The position numbers and the translations under genes are program-made. A model generated the notes under the pieces. It was given only the letters and a program-made list of their open reading frames with translations. It searched no databases and was not told the origin of the DNA. DNA of 64,000 nt from a virus, in the IMG/VR virus record IMGVR_UViG_3300017755_003158, positions 1 to 64,000 of that record; one strand, given 5' to 3'. Positions 17,408 through 26,136 of this stretch are shown here, piece after piece. The first letter of the stretch is position 1. Every line of letters starts with the position of its first letter.

Positions 17408-18322
17408 ATGATAAACTTGCCAGAACATCTTAGTTATGACAAAGAAGCAATAGCCAAACTAAGAACACAAAAAATATTTCGTTATGGAGATGTAAAAAGA
17501 TTTGATGACGAGTTAGATTTCCTTATGGGTTTCGTACCTGATTTAACAAGGGATTTTTTAACAGAATATGAAGATATAGAAGATTGCCTAAAAAGAGGTA
17601 CGACTTCTGCATTAGAATCAATATACAGTCAGTTGAAACGATCTCGTGAAGGAAGTCCCGATAAGATTGCTAGAGCAAAGATGCAAGTGGGTATGGATGA
17701 TAATATGCTAAAGGGTCAATCAACTGCAGGTGAATATAATAACGATGCTTGGCGAGTCTTAGTTATGAAATACCATAACCCAAATATTGTTGGGTCTGGT
17801 GCTGATGAAAAGATTCAAAAGCGAATGTTAAACATCAAACAAAAGCAAGACGGATATAATCCTGAAGCATTCCCAACTATGAAAAAAATTGCTGAGCATT
17901 ATAAAGAAAGATGCCCTATACTTGAATACAGTATATTACCTGCTCAAAGTATTATTGAAAGACACATAGGTATAGAAAATAAGAAAGGGGAAAATATTAG
18001 AATACATATTCCTCTTATAGTACCTGAGGGAGATTTATTTTTAGAAGCACAGGGCGAGGAAGTTGATTGGCAACACCCATGGGGATTTAATAATCAATAT
18101 ATGCATAGTGCTCATAACAATACTGATGAGCATAGATTGATTATGCTGATTGATTTAAAAAGAACTTATGTTGGTATCCCACCAGCAAAACATTTTAAGG
18201 ATATGACTTTAGATGAAATCGGTGATGTCCATTTTAAATACGCAAGAGATAATAAACGAGAGCAACCTGAAATCTCATCATCTCTTTCTAATAAATTCAG
18301 GAAACAAGAGGATTATATATGA
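17408..18322 (+). CDS. Aspartyl/asparaginyl beta-hydroxylase-like protein
   Basis: The protein has 304 residues. The C-terminal ~120 residues carry the family core: IIERHIGIENKKG, RIHIPLIVPEGDLFL, GFNNQYMHSAHNNTDEHRL. The first and HSAHN histidines and the EHR arginine are the expected Fe(II) and co-substrate ligands. The N-terminal half is helical, with KIFRYGDVKRFDDEL resembling the minus-strand paralogs at 62461 and 63203 (KIFKRGEYPKLD). These enzymes hydroxylate Asp/Asn or peptide residues using 2-oxoglutarate and O2. Substrate unknown. Confidence 0.75.
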   Translation: MINLPEHLSYDKEAIAKLRTQKIFRYGDVKRFDDELDFLMGFVPDLTRDFLTEYEDIEDCLKRGTTSALESIYSQLKRSREGSPDKIARAKMQVGMDDNMLKGQSTAGEYNNDAWRVLVMKYHNPNIVGSGADEKIQKRMLNIKQKQDGYNPEAFPTMKKIAEHYKERCPILEYSILPAQSIIERHIGIENKKGENIRIHIPLIVPEGDLFLEAQGEEVDWQHPWGFNNQYMHSAHNNTDEHRLIMLIDLKRTYVGIPPAKHFKDMTLDEIGDVHFKYARDNKREQPEISSSLSNKFRKQEDYI

Positions 18323-19038
18323 TAAGTACTACAAGTGAAAGAGAACAAGTGGCTGAAATAGTAAAGGATGAAACTTCTGGACTATTTTACAGACCAGATT
18401 TAGGAGAGTTGTTCGTTATTAAAGAGATGACTCAATATGCTAAATTAGATTTCAATGATAAAGTTGTAATGGATGTAGGTGGGCATATAGGATGCTTTAC
18501 AGACCTAGCACTAAAGAATGGTGCTAAGCATGTATATACTTATGAGCCAACACCTGAGAGTTTCGAAGTTATGGAGAAAAATGTAAGTAATGAAAAAACT
18601 ACATTATTCAATACTGCTCTCGTAGGAGATTCTAGAGATTCAGTAGATTTTTACTTATCTAAAAAGTATCCAACTTGTCATACTCATATGCCTGTTAAGG
18701 GAAGAGAGAAACTTACTGTAAACGCAGAAAACTTTTGGACTAAATTAAAAGAACATAAGCCAGAAGTATTAAAGGTAGATGTAGAGGGTGGCGAGTATGA
18801 CTTTATATTTCAAGAAGAGATGCCTGACTATGTTGAGCAAGTTGCTATTGAGTTGCATCTGGGTAAAAAAGGTTATAAAGAACTTGGTATCCAAGCAACT
18901 AGATTATTTAATGAGTGGAATTATCATACTAAATTTAGATATAGTTGGCACATAACAACATTAATACTACATAGAACTGCTCCTGGACTGGGGTTAGTAA
19001 AAGATAAATTAGAAGAGTTGGGGGTAGGATGCCAGTAA
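18319..19038 (+). CDS. FkbM-family SAM-dependent methyltransferase
   Basis: The protein has 239 residues. SAM-binding motif I is MDVGGHIGCFTDLAL (~52-66), the acidic end of beta-2 is YTYEPTPESFE, and the FkbM hallmark VDVEGGEYDFIF occurs at ~155-166. FkbM enzymes O-methylate sugars, lipids or secondary metabolites. It overlaps the preceding hydroxylase gene as ATGA, so the two are co-translated. Target unknown; glycan or lipid modification is a reasonable guess. Confidence 0.8.
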   Translation: MISTTSEREQVAEIVKDETSGLFYRPDLGELFVIKEMTQYAKLDFNDKVVMDVGGHIGCFTDLALKNGAKHVYTYEPTPESFEVMEKNVSNEKTTLFNTALVGDSRDSVDFYLSKKYPTCHTHMPVKGREKLTVNAENFWTKLKEHKPEVLKVDVEGGEYDFIFQEEMPDYVEQVAIELHLGKKGYKELGIQATRLFNEWNYHTKFRYSWHITTLILHRTAPGLGLVKDKLEELGVGCQ

Positions 19039-19244
19039 AATATAAAAAAGATGAGATAGTCGTCAAAAGAGATAATAATGGAACTCAAACTAAAAGTCGT
19101 AAAAGACATTATATGAAGAATGAAAGTACAGAGTTCTTAATTAATCTTTTAAATGAGGAGAAAACTAAACCAAAGTTGAAAAGTAAAATTAGAAACTTTC
19201 TATACCTTGCTAGAGGTGTTAAACTAGCAAAGAAGGCATCATGA
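19029..19244 (+). CDS. Small basic conserved phage protein (71 aa)
   Basis: The product shows MPVKYKKDEIVVKR, HYMKNESTEFLINLL and KPKLKSKIRNFL. I recognise this as a small Lys-rich protein common in marine T4-like phages. It may bind nucleic acid, but that is only inferred from its charge. Confidence 0.6.
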   Translation: MPVKYKKDEIVVKRDNNGTQTKSRKRHYMKNESTEFLINLLNEEKTKPKLKSKIRNFLYLARGVKLAKKAS

Positions 19245-19645
19245 GTTGGCTTCGTAATACTGTATATGTTTTAATAGCATTAGTTGCTTTAACAGGTTGT
19301 GCTAGTTTAAAAGGATTAATTCCTTCTGGCTGGGACAGCAATGAAATGCTATGGATCGCAGAAATGCAGTATGACATTCGTAATATTGAATGTGAAGGCG
19401 ATAATAAACTAGCCAGTGTAGAAAAGGTTTGGCGAACAAAAGAAATTTTATGGTGGTATGCTCAAGCTAATAGACATCAAGATGTCATTGAGTTAATAAG
19501 ACCATTTAGTGAAAGTATGGAAGGAATATATAGATCTGCTAAAGCAGATAAGTTAAGGAAACCATACTGCGTAAATAAAGTTATCATATTGACTATACAG
19601 GTTGATGAGATAGCTGAAGCATTAGCATCAAGGAGAAAAAGATGA
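19241..19645 (+). CDS. Putative lipoprotein (134 aa)
   Basis: A signal sequence with lipobox ALTGCAS at ~18-24 predicts lipid modification and export. The mature part is helical, with two Cys (ECEG and PYCVNK) that could form a disulfide, and it ends in basic residues. It could act in superinfection exclusion or as an envelope protein; nothing specific is recognised. Confidence 0.65.
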   Translation: MSWLRNTVYVLIALVALTGCASLKGLIPSGWDSNEMLWIAEMQYDIRNIECEGDNKLASVEKVWRTKEILWWYAQANRHQDVIELIRPFSESMEGIYRSAKADKLRKPYCVNKVIILTIQVDEIAEALASRRKR

Positions 19646-19896
19646 GATTAACAATTATGGGTAAAAATAATTGCCCTTACTGCGATTTAGCAAAAAGACA
19701 TCTAGATGAACATAATATTCCATATGACTATATCAAAGTTGATGAAGATATGGAAGCATATGAAAAATTTAGAGAGCTCGGTGTTCGCTCAGTCCCACAA
19801 ATAATGCAAGAAGGAAAGATTGTTATTGAAGGTGGCTGGGAAGGACTAAAGAAAACACCAATCAATCACTTACAACAAATGGTCGGAGGAGAATAA
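19642..19896 (+). CDS. Glutaredoxin
   Basis: The protein has 84 residues with the dithiol active site CPYC (~11-14), the cis-Pro motif RSVPQIM and the GSH-binding GGWEGL region. Glutaredoxin reduces the C-terminal cysteines of NrdA; T4 encodes the analogous NrdC. It is placed between nrdA and nrdB in an overlapping gene chain. Confidence 0.92.
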   Translation: MRLTIMGKNNCPYCDLAKRHLDEHNIPYDYIKVDEDMEAYEKFRELGVRSVPQIMQEGKIVIEGGWEGLKKTPINHLQQMVGGE

Positions 19897-20120
19897 TGGA
19901 CGCATTTAAAGATCTTCGTAATGAAGAATGGGCAAACAAAAAAGTAGAACTTGCCGATAAATTTAGTAAACAATTAGAATCTGGTGAACTCAACGAGTGG
20001 GAATATAAAGACTTAATGCAAGATCTTACTCGTACTGATGAAATAATGGACAAAGCGAACGCAATGAAAATGAAAGCAGCAGTAGAGAAAGCTATTTCAT
20101 TGGCATTAAAGTTTGTATAG
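19896..20120 (+). CDS. Small helical hypothetical protein (74 aa)
   Basis: A charged, all-helical protein (VELADKFSKQLESGELNEWE, AMKMKAAVEKAISLALK). It starts one base before the glutaredoxin stop ends. No function recognised. Confidence 0.5.
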   Translation: MDAFKDLRNEEWANKKVELADKFSKQLESGELNEWEYKDLMQDLTRTDEIMDKANAMKMKAAVEKAISLALKFV

Positions 20121-20787
20121 ATTTTTATTTAAAGATTCAGAAGAGGTATTCGATCCTATAACTCGTCAAAAAATACTTGAAAAAGTAAACTACCACGAGA
20201 AATATTGGAAACCACTATCTGACTATTTCAACAGTGCTTTGTTTGTGCAACCTGGAATGGAATATATGTATCTGTTTGGTGACGGATTATATGTATTACA
20301 GGATAAAAACGACATAGACTGGGAGGTACAGGAACTATTAGATACTGAGTTTTCTGATATTATATATACACCTGTACTCAAAACACTGGAGGAAATTTTT
20401 GGGATTGGAGTAAAAGAAGTTTCTTATTATAAGGACTTGCCACTTCCAGGATTTCATATCTATAAAGGTAATGATATTGGCTTAACTAAGAGCCGACCTT
20501 ATCATACCGATGATAATCTAAGATTTTACAAACCTGAACTCAATAGAGAACAAATATACTCTTTTGCGATACCGATTGAACTGCCAAAAGATGGGGCATG
20601 TTTAGATTGGTTAGGGGATTCTAGCGACTACTTTACTCATAATTATGAACTAGGAAAAATGTCTTTATGGCATGGGATGGTTAAACACCGATTGGGTGCC
20701 AAACCACCAACTACTGAAAATAGAATAACTTTACAGGGTCATGTTTATGTTGATTATAAAACTGGCATACTTAAAACATATTTTTAG
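20113..20787 (+). CDS. 2OG-Fe(II) oxygenase-like protein
   Basis: The only credible start is TTG at 20113, overlapping the previous gene; no ATG occurs for 140 nt. The protein has 224 residues. PYHTDDNLRFY gives the HxD motif, WHGMVKHRLG the distal His and ENRITLQGHVY the Arg. The spacing fits the cupin-fold oxygenases. The substrate is unknown. It lies between glutaredoxin and nrdB. Confidence 0.65.
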   Translation: MYRFLFKDSEEVFDPITRQKILEKVNYHEKYWKPLSDYFNSALFVQPGMEYMYLFGDGLYVLQDKNDIDWEVQELLDTEFSDIIYTPVLKTLEEIFGIGVKEVSYYKDLPLPGFHIYKGNDIGLTKSRPYHTDDNLRFYKPELNREQIYSFAIPIELPKDGACLDWLGDSSDYFTHNYELGKMSLWHGMVKHRLGAKPPTTENRITLQGHVYVDYKTGILKTYF

Positions 20788-20796
20788 GAGGATAAA

Positions 20797-20922
20797 ATGG
20801 ATCTAAGTTTTTTAAATGCAGAACTACTTAATAATGTAAGCTGGGAAGATGGTTTAATTTATATTGGACTCGGACTGGCTGTTTACGCAATAATCAGATT
20901 AATTAACAAATACACACGATAG
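20797..20922 (+). CDS. Small single-pass membrane protein (41 aa)
   Basis: A strong AGGAGG precedes the ATG. The hydrophobic helix (GLIYIGLGLAVYAIIRLI) is followed by a basic tail. Its position directly before nrdB and its perfect ribosome site argue for a real gene. Function unknown. Confidence 0.6.
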   Translation: MDLSFLNAELLNNVSWEDGLIYIGLGLAVYAIIRLINKYTR

Positions 20923-20931
20923 GAAATAACG

Positions 20932-21927
20932 ATGGCGAAAAAGCAACTCAAACTAACTGACGAAAGAACATTCTTCAAACCTTTTAACTACCCATGGGCA
21001 TATGAAGCATGGCTCAAGCATGAGCAATCACATTGGCTTCATACTGAAGTGCCTATGATTGAAGATGTTAAAGATTGGAAGACTAAGATTACTGCTGAGC
21101 AGAAATACTTTTTAACTAATATCTTTAGATTCTTTACTCAGGGAGATATTGATGTTGCTGGTGGTTATGTAAATAACTACTTGCCATATTTTCCACAACC
21201 AGAAATCAGGATGATGTTAAGTGGGTTTGCAGCAAGAGAAGCACTTCATATTGCTGCTTACTCACATCTGATTGAAACTTTGGGTATGCCTGAAAATACA
21301 TACCAAGAGTTTGCTGAATATCAAGAGATGTCTGATAAGCACGAATACTTTATTAAACTATCAGAATCTAATGGCAACAAAAGATCGGTTGCTACTAATA
21401 TTGCTGCATTCTCAGCTTTCACTGAGGGTATGCAATTATTTTCTTCATTCATTATGCTACTAAATTTCCCAAGACATGGCATGATGAAAGGTATGGGTCA
21501 AATCGTAACATGGTCTATTGTAGATGAAACTCTACATGCTGAAAACATGATTAAACTTTTTAGAACTTATATTGAAGAAAACAAATCTATCTGGAATGAT
21601 AAAACTAAAAGCGATATCTATAAGATCGCTACAAAAATGACTGAACTCGAAGATAAATTTATTGACTTGTCTTTCGCTATGGGCAATATGCCTGACTTAA
21701 CAGCTGAAGATGTAAAAAAATACATTAGATATATTTGCGATCGTAGATTAATTAGTCTAGGATTAAAGGGTATCTGGAAAGTCACTAGAAATCCACTACC
21801 ATGGGTTGAGGAGATGATAAATGCTCCTACACATGGGAACTTCTTTGAGAATAGAGTCACTGATTATGCGAAAGGAGCACTCGCTGGGGACTGGCAAGAA
21901 GTTTGGGGTGTCAGTGCTACTGCCTGA
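20932..21927 (+). CDS. nrdB: Ribonucleoside-diphosphate reductase, class I beta subunit
   Basis: The protein has 331 residues. The diiron ligands are visible in AAREALHIAAYSHL (ExxH, with the radical Tyr in AAYSHL), SAFTEGMQLF and VDETLHAENM (ExxH). NrdB generates the tyrosyl radical that drives nucleotide reduction in NrdA. It is separated from nrdA by about 3.5 kb that holds two oxygenase-like genes, a methyltransferase, a lipoprotein and glutaredoxin. Confidence 0.93.
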   Translation: MAKKQLKLTDERTFFKPFNYPWAYEAWLKHEQSHWLHTEVPMIEDVKDWKTKITAEQKYFLTNIFRFFTQGDIDVAGGYVNNYLPYFPQPEIRMMLSGFAAREALHIAAYSHLIETLGMPENTYQEFAEYQEMSDKHEYFIKLSESNGNKRSVATNIAAFSAFTEGMQLFSSFIMLLNFPRHGMMKGMGQIVTWSIVDETLHAENMIKLFRTYIEENKSIWNDKTKSDIYKIATKMTELEDKFIDLSFAMGNMPDLTAEDVKKYIRYICDRRLISLGLKGIWKVTRNPLPWVEEMINAPTHGNFFENRVTDYAKGALAGDWQEVWGVSATA

Positions 21928-21929
21928 TT

Positions 21930-22100
21930 ATGAAGAAAAAATTTAAATTTGAATGTGAATCTTGTGGTGCTGAATACACCATCTCGTTTGAAGAAGATGA
22001 AGATAATTTCATGGGGCAAGATATAACTTGTTGCCCATTCTGTGGGGATGATTGTGAAAGACCTGAGCAAGAGGAGGATTTAGATAAGGATCCGATATGA
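21930..22100 (+). CDS. Small zinc-ribbon protein (56 aa)
   Basis: Start at 21930, two bases after the nrdB stop. Two Cys pairs, CESCGAEY and CCPFCGDD, form a zinc ribbon, followed by an acidic tail. Such small ribbons may act in transcription or as RNA/protein adaptors. No specific function is recognised. Confidence 0.6.
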   Translation: MKKKFKFECESCGAEYTISFEEDEDNFMGQDITCCPFCGDDCERPEQEEDLDKDPI

Positions 22101-22879
22101 AAATCTTAGTTGATGTTATTAGTCATGATGCTACTGACCAAGAAGTAAAAGCAGAATTATTAGAAGATTTAAAAGAATATGAAGTTGAAGTCGTAGAGAC
22201 TATCAAAGTATTTGAGCCATCATTAACATGGCAAGGAATACAAGAAAATATAGATAGGAACAGATTTCTAACTAATCATAATGAAGACTTCTATATAAAA
22301 CTGCGTGGTGCTTCAAAACTTTCCCGAGACTTTAAAACAGTAATAGAAGCTGTAAGCAATGAAGATATTGATGTATTATTTCATTCTGGTCGTAGAGAAT
22401 TATTCGTTGATGATACTTTATATGAAGAAACACAACAATTACTTCGTGCTATCTTAGAAAGATATTGTGATGAAGGTAAGAATGTTATGTTTAAATATCC
22501 TGTAGAATATATCCAAAATATTATGCTATCAGTGTCACCTTTCATACAACAATATGTACCTTATACTAATGAGCAAGGTGCTCATAATGCTATTCTAGGA
22601 TACTCCAGAAAGTTTGCAGAGTCTTTTGTATATAATGAAGGCATAAACCCTAACGAAATTGTCACCTGTCATGACGCACTTATGACAGCATCACGCAAGA
22701 ATCTTATAGTTAAATATCTCAAATCTAATGCTTATGTCCAAGAGTTTATATCTATGGACGAAGTAGTAAATGCTGGAGTATGGGAAAACTATAACGACAA
22801 CTGGAGAAAAGCTATGAAACACGCTATCCCTAAATTCTCTAAAAACATCTTAAATCGTAAGATTAAATTTATCAATTAA
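22097..22879 (+). CDS. Hypothetical protein (260 aa)
   Basis: A mixed alpha/beta protein starting MKILVDVISHDATDQEVKAE. The middle is rich in helices (LYEETQQLLRAILERY, VEYIQNIMLSVSPFIQQYV) and the end is basic. It has no signal or membrane segment. I do not recognise a family. It overlaps the zinc-ribbon gene as ATGA, so it belongs to the nrdB transcription unit. Confidence 0.5.
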   Translation: MKILVDVISHDATDQEVKAELLEDLKEYEVEVVETIKVFEPSLTWQGIQENIDRNRFLTNHNEDFYIKLRGASKLSRDFKTVIEAVSNEDIDVLFHSGRRELFVDDTLYEETQQLLRAILERYCDEGKNVMFKYPVEYIQNIMLSVSPFIQQYVPYTNEQGAHNAILGYSRKFAESFVYNEGINPNEIVTCHDALMTASRKNLIVKYLKSNAYVQEFISMDEVVNAGVWENYNDNWRKAMKHAIPKFSKNILNRKIKFIN

Positions 22880-22880
22880 C

Positions 22881-22887
22881 CTAAATA
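22881..22887 (+). promoter_or_regulatory. Candidate late promoter CTAAATA, leaderless arrangement
   Basis: CTAAATA directly follows the previous stop and ends 7 nt before the ATG at 22895. No Shine-Dalgarno lies between, so transcription would begin almost at the start codon. Confidence 0.55.
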
Positions 22888-22894
22888 TATAGCA

Positions 22895-23314
22895 ATGACT
22901 TGGTTATATGAAGACAGAGTCTTCACTGATTATGAAGATTATTATGGTTTCATCTATGAGATTACCTGTAAAAAAACAGGTCGATCTTACATTGGTCGCA
23001 AATATTTTACAAAAGCGAAAACTCTACAGCCATTGAAAGGCAGAGTCAACAAAAGACGAAGTAGAGTTGAGAGTGATTGGCAAAATTATTGGGGATCGTC
23101 AACAATCCTACAAGAAGATATAATACGAAAAGGCGAAAGTAATTTCGAGAGAAAGATACTTCGTCTTTGTAAAACTCGTGGGGAGGTTAATTACTGGGAA
23201 GTTAAATATATGTTTGAATTTGATGTGCTAAACGCAAAACTTCCTAATGGTGAGTACAAATATTATAACGAGAATATTATGATTAAATTTACAAGATCTA
23301 ATATAGGAGGATAA
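22895..23314 (+). CDS. GIY-YIG nuclease-like protein
   Basis: The protein has 139 residues. The GIY-YIG half-motifs appear as YGFIYEITC and RSYIGRKYF (~17-38), followed by a basic helix (RVNKRRSRVESDW) and a conserved-type Glu near EDIIRKGESNFERKIL. Related proteins in T4-like phages are Seg-type homing endonucleases or diverged nucleases. The short length suggests a stand-alone catalytic domain without a DNA-recognition tail. Confidence 0.7.
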   Translation: MTWLYEDRVFTDYEDYYGFIYEITCKKTGRSYIGRKYFTKAKTLQPLKGRVNKRRSRVESDWQNYWGSSTILQEDIIRKGESNFERKILRLCKTRGEVNYWEVKYMFEFDVLNAKLPNGEYKYYNENIMIKFTRSNIGG

Positions 23315-23317
23315 TAT

Positions 23318-23464
23318 ATGTGGAATCTTACTGATATAAAAGAATGGATAATTGACACTAAGGACAATATCGTTTGGAAGTGGCAAGATTTATCCAAAAA
23401 AAATAAAATTGTTGTAGTCGGAATACTGGCTCTAGCAATATGGGTTATATGTACACTAATATAA
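23318..23464 (+). CDS. Small membrane-anchored protein (48 aa)
   Basis: AGGAGG precedes the ATG. An amphipathic N-terminus (DIKEWIIDTKDNIVWKWQ) precedes one C-terminal hydrophobic helix (IVVVGILALAIWVICTLI). Function unknown. Confidence 0.55.
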   Translation: MWNLTDIKEWIIDTKDNIVWKWQDLSKKNKIVVVGILALAIWVICTLI

Positions 23465-23472
23465 CTAATAAT

Positions 23473-23494
23473 ACTGGGTGCTTCGGCACCCAGT
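23473..23494 (+). terminator. UUCG-loop hairpin
   Basis: CTGGGTGC (23474-23481) pairs with GCACCCAG (23486-23493) around a TTCG tetraloop, with a flanking A-T pair. There is no T-run downstream; AAGGAGG of the next gene follows within a few bases. It may be a weak terminator or a 3'-stabilising or processing hairpin. Confidence 0.6.
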
Positions 23495-23510
23495 GTAAAG
23501 GAGGGCAATT

Positions 23511-24755
23511 ATGTTCATGAAGATATTAATGTTGGGGACTGCCCTAACTATATCTGCCATTGCTGCATATTACTCGATTATCGGATTAGCAACTATTTTT
23601 GCTGCAGCAGTGATACCAGTTATAGTAATGGGATCCGCAATGGAAGTAGGAAAACTGGTCACAGTAGTTTATTTACATAGATACTGGGACGAATGTAAAA
23701 TACTACTCAAATCATATTTAATGTTCGCTGTGTTTTTCCTAATGTTTATTACCAGTATGGGAATATTTGGTTTTTTATCAAAGGCACATATCGAGCAAAC
23801 TGCTCTATCAGATGAGCAGATAGCATTAGCCGAAAGTATTGATGATAAACTTGTTCGTTCACAAGTTAAAATCGACAGGTGGGATGCTGAAATCGATAGA
23901 CTATTACAACCAAATAATGAACGAGTTGATGTACAAATAGGAAACGAACAGGAAAGACTAGATGCATTATACGATAGGATTGCTGAAGAAAAGAAAGCAG
24001 CAAACGATGCGTATAATCAAAAACTAAAAACAATTAATGAAACTGTCACTGGGTTTGGCTCAGGTGCTGCCAAAAGAGAACAAGTAGATGCAGCAAATGC
24101 TGAACTTAAAAAAGAACTTACTGCTATCGACAGAAAATATAATACACAGATAGGAGAACTAGAAGAAGTAATAAAATCTTATCGTATTACTGCCGAATCT
24201 AAAACTGATGATATAGATGGTAAGGTGGCAACACTTGAATCTAATGTAGAAACTGAGCAAGTTATTGTTGATGCACTAATCGAAGAAAAAATGGTTTATG
24301 AAAAAGAGTTTCGTAAACTTGAAGCTGAGGTTGGACCAGTCAAATATATTGCTGAGTTAGTATATGGGGAAGCCAATAAATCAGTACTCGAGGATGCTGT
24401 AAGATGGGTAATTATTATTCTATGTATTGTATTTGACCCACTTGCTGTGGCTTTACTTATTGCTTGGAATGGTATGATTGCCCAACCAAGACGAAAAATT
24501 CCTGAGATTCCTGAGAGTATAATGAATGTCAGTGATGATGCAAGATATTACTGGCAAAAAATACAAGAAGATCGTAAGGTAAAGGCACATGTTGACAATC
24601 TACCAGAGAAAAGGGAAGATCGTCCTGGACCAAGTATAGCTGAAAAGCCAAAAGAAGTGGATCCAGACAATGAACCATACAATCCTGAAAGTTATGAATT
24701 AAGATCTGATATTAAGGAAATTATCAAAAAGAAAGATACTGAGAACCCTAAATAG
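23511..24755 (+). CDS. Membrane protein with central coiled coil (414 aa)
   Basis: Three N-terminal hydrophobic segments (~5-27, ~30-50, ~65-90) are followed by a long charged coiled coil (~100-285) containing GFGSGAAKREQ. Another membrane segment follows (~295-325, WVIIILCIVFDPLAVALLIA), then a hydrophilic Pro/Glu-rich tail. The design (membrane-coil-membrane) recurs in marine phages as an uncharacterised membrane protein. The AAGGAGG site is strong. A role in envelope remodelling or lysis timing is conceivable but unproven. Confidence 0.6.
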   Translation: MFMKILMLGTALTISAIAAYYSIIGLATIFAAAVIPVIVMGSAMEVGKLVTVVYLHRYWDECKILLKSYLMFAVFFLMFITSMGIFGFLSKAHIEQTALSDEQIALAESIDDKLVRSQVKIDRWDAEIDRLLQPNNERVDVQIGNEQERLDALYDRIAEEKKAANDAYNQKLKTINETVTGFGSGAAKREQVDAANAELKKELTAIDRKYNTQIGELEEVIKSYRITAESKTDDIDGKVATLESNVETEQVIVDALIEEKMVYEKEFRKLEAEVGPVKYIAELVYGEANKSVLEDAVRWVIIILCIVFDPLAVALLIAWNGMIAQPRRKIPEIPESIMNVSDDARYYWQKIQEDRKVKAHVDNLPEKREDRPGPSIAEKPKEVDPDNEPYNPESYELRSDIKEIIKKKDTENPK

Positions 24756-24812
24756 TCGTCTAGAGTGAACTTTTTGTAATGATGTGTTTAATCATTAAAG
24801 GTGCACTAAAAG

Positions 24813-25106
24813 ATGGCAAAAAAAGATTTTGATTTAGATGGCGATGGAATCACTTCGAAAGAAGAGATCGAAGCAGCCAAATTACTCAAAGAAGCAGAAG
24901 CAGCAGAAGAAAAAGCTGACACGCAGAAAGCTATGGCATGGGTCGCTATGATATCCATGCTTGGCTTTACTCTATTTTTATTCCTACCTTTTATGTCCAA
25001 TGAACGAGTCTCAGCACTCGGAGATCTGCTTGGTCTATTTTATATAGCACAAGCTGGAGTCGTTGGAGCATATATGGGTATGTCTGCTTACATGAGTAGA
25101 AAATAA
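24813..25106 (+). CDS. Small membrane protein with EF-hand-like loop (97 aa)
   Basis: The N-terminal loop DLDGDGITSKEE matches an EF-hand calcium site. A helical linker leads to two membrane segments (~44-64 and ~72-92). The 57-bp upstream gap contains a 7-bp AT-rich inverted repeat (TAATGAT at 24777-24783 and ATCATTA at 24791-24797). Similar proteins occur in marine T4-like phages next to holin-like genes. Function unknown. Confidence 0.6.
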   Translation: MAKKDFDLDGDGITSKEEIEAAKLLKEAEAAEEKADTQKAMAWVAMISMLGFTLFLFLPFMSNERVSALGDLLGLFYIAQAGVVGAYMGMSAYMSRK

Positions 25107-25119
25107 CAGACTCGGTTTT

Positions 25120-25401
25120 ATGGATGAGATATTTTTACTAATAGGAGAACTAGGACTGCCCATAGCAGGATGTATTGCTGGTGGGGCATTCATATACATT
25201 ATCCTAAAATACATCCTATCAGGTGTCACTGACCAAGTGAAGACCATGCATGGGATTATATCCATGCTCGACAATCGTATCAAAAATATGAATAATGATA
25301 TGATAAAGCTCGACATACTTATTTCACATTCACTTAATTTAAAACCTGACGAGGAAAGAATTGCTCGTGCCGATGGGAAAGAAGATGCTCGGCGTGATTG
25401 A
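25120..25401 (+). CDS. Holin-like small membrane protein, copy 1 (93 aa)
   Basis: One N-terminal membrane segment (GLPIAGCIAGGAFIYIILKY) is followed by an amphipathic coiled helix with IISMLDNRIKNMNNDMIKLD and a basic end (ADGKEDARRD). The layout matches small phage proteins often labelled holin or holin-like. The next gene has the same architecture, so the two are likely tandem paralogs. Confidence 0.55.
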   Translation: MDEIFLLIGELGLPIAGCIAGGAFIYIILKYILSGVTDQVKTMHGIISMLDNRIKNMNNDMIKLDILISHSLNLKPDEERIARADGKEDARRD

Positions 25402-25657
25402 AATAATAAATGAATATGGCTTCCCGATAGTGGCTGTGGTTGGTATGGGCTGGTTTATCTGGTTCATATATAACTACATTACCAACTTAATAGCTGAAAA
25501 GCTAGACCAAGCCAATGTAGTTTTAATAGCATTGATAGATAGGATTCGTATGTTAGATAATGATATTATAAGACTGAAGTCAAAGATTAATACAGTAATA
25601 GAATTACAAGAATTACAGAAGAAACAGGATGAAAAAAAGGATGAAAAAACTAAATAA
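25373..25657 (+). CDS. Holin-like small membrane protein, copy 2 (94 aa)
   Basis: The start is probably 25373 or 25385, overlapping copy 1. The hydrophobic helix (GFPIVAVVGMGWFIWFIYNY) and following coil (LIDRIRMLDNDIIRLKSKIN) parallel copy 1 position by position, indicating an old tandem duplication. It leads directly into csgF, whose start lies inside its 3' end. Confidence 0.55.
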   Translation: MGKKMLGVIEIINEYGFPIVAVVGMGWFIWFIYNYITNLIAEKLDQANVVLIALIDRIRMLDNDIIRLKSKINTVIELQELQKKQDEKKDEKTK

Positions 25658-26123
25658 TAGTATGAAGATTCTAGCATTTTTGCTACTATTACCGAGCATA
25701 GCATTAGCTGATGCTCTGGTTTTCGAGTTTGGGAACCCAGCTTTTTCTGGTTCAGGATACAGTTCCCATGTATTGAGTGTTGAGCAACTGCAATATTCAA
25801 GAGGACAAGATGTAAAAGATGCAGCAAAAAGCGATGCTGCTAGATTAACAAGGGAACAAGAGAATACTACAGTTGCTAAGTTTATTAAAAATGTTGAATC
25901 CAGAATTTATGCTAACTTGTCGAAGCAGTTAGTGGATAATATGTTCGGTACAAGTTGTGACAGTACAACTACGAACTGTCCGACAAGTGGTACTTCAGAG
26001 GTCGAGGGTGCTACTATCTATTGGGTAAAGGATACTACAACAGAAATTATAACTCTTACCATCACAGATGAAAATGGATCTGTGACAAGCATGAGCGTAC
26101 CTATCGGCGATTTTGTTTTTTAA
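25641..26123 (+). CDS. csgF: Curli secretion accessory protein CsgF homolog
   Basis: The start at 25641 follows AAAGG; the in-frame ATG at 25629 is less well placed. The product has 160 residues. A cleavable signal peptide (KILAFLLLLPSIALA) is followed at the mature N-terminus by the CsgF hallmark ALVFEFGNPAFSGSGY, the segment that inserts into and narrows the CsgG pore. The C-terminal half (TTTEIITLTITDENG to VPIGDF) matches the CsgF beta domain layout. The gene directly precedes csgG. csgF and csgG have been reported in marine myophages, so the family call is secure; the role in the phage cycle is not known. Confidence 0.87.
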   Translation: MKKLNNSMKILAFLLLLPSIALADALVFEFGNPAFSGSGYSSHVLSVEQLQYSRGQDVKDAAKSDAARLTREQENTTVAKFIKNVESRIYANLSKQLVDNMFGTSCDSTTTNCPTSGTSEVEGATIYWVKDTTTEIITLTITDENGSVTSMSVPIGDFVF

Positions 26124-26136
26124 AGGGAGTTGCTCA

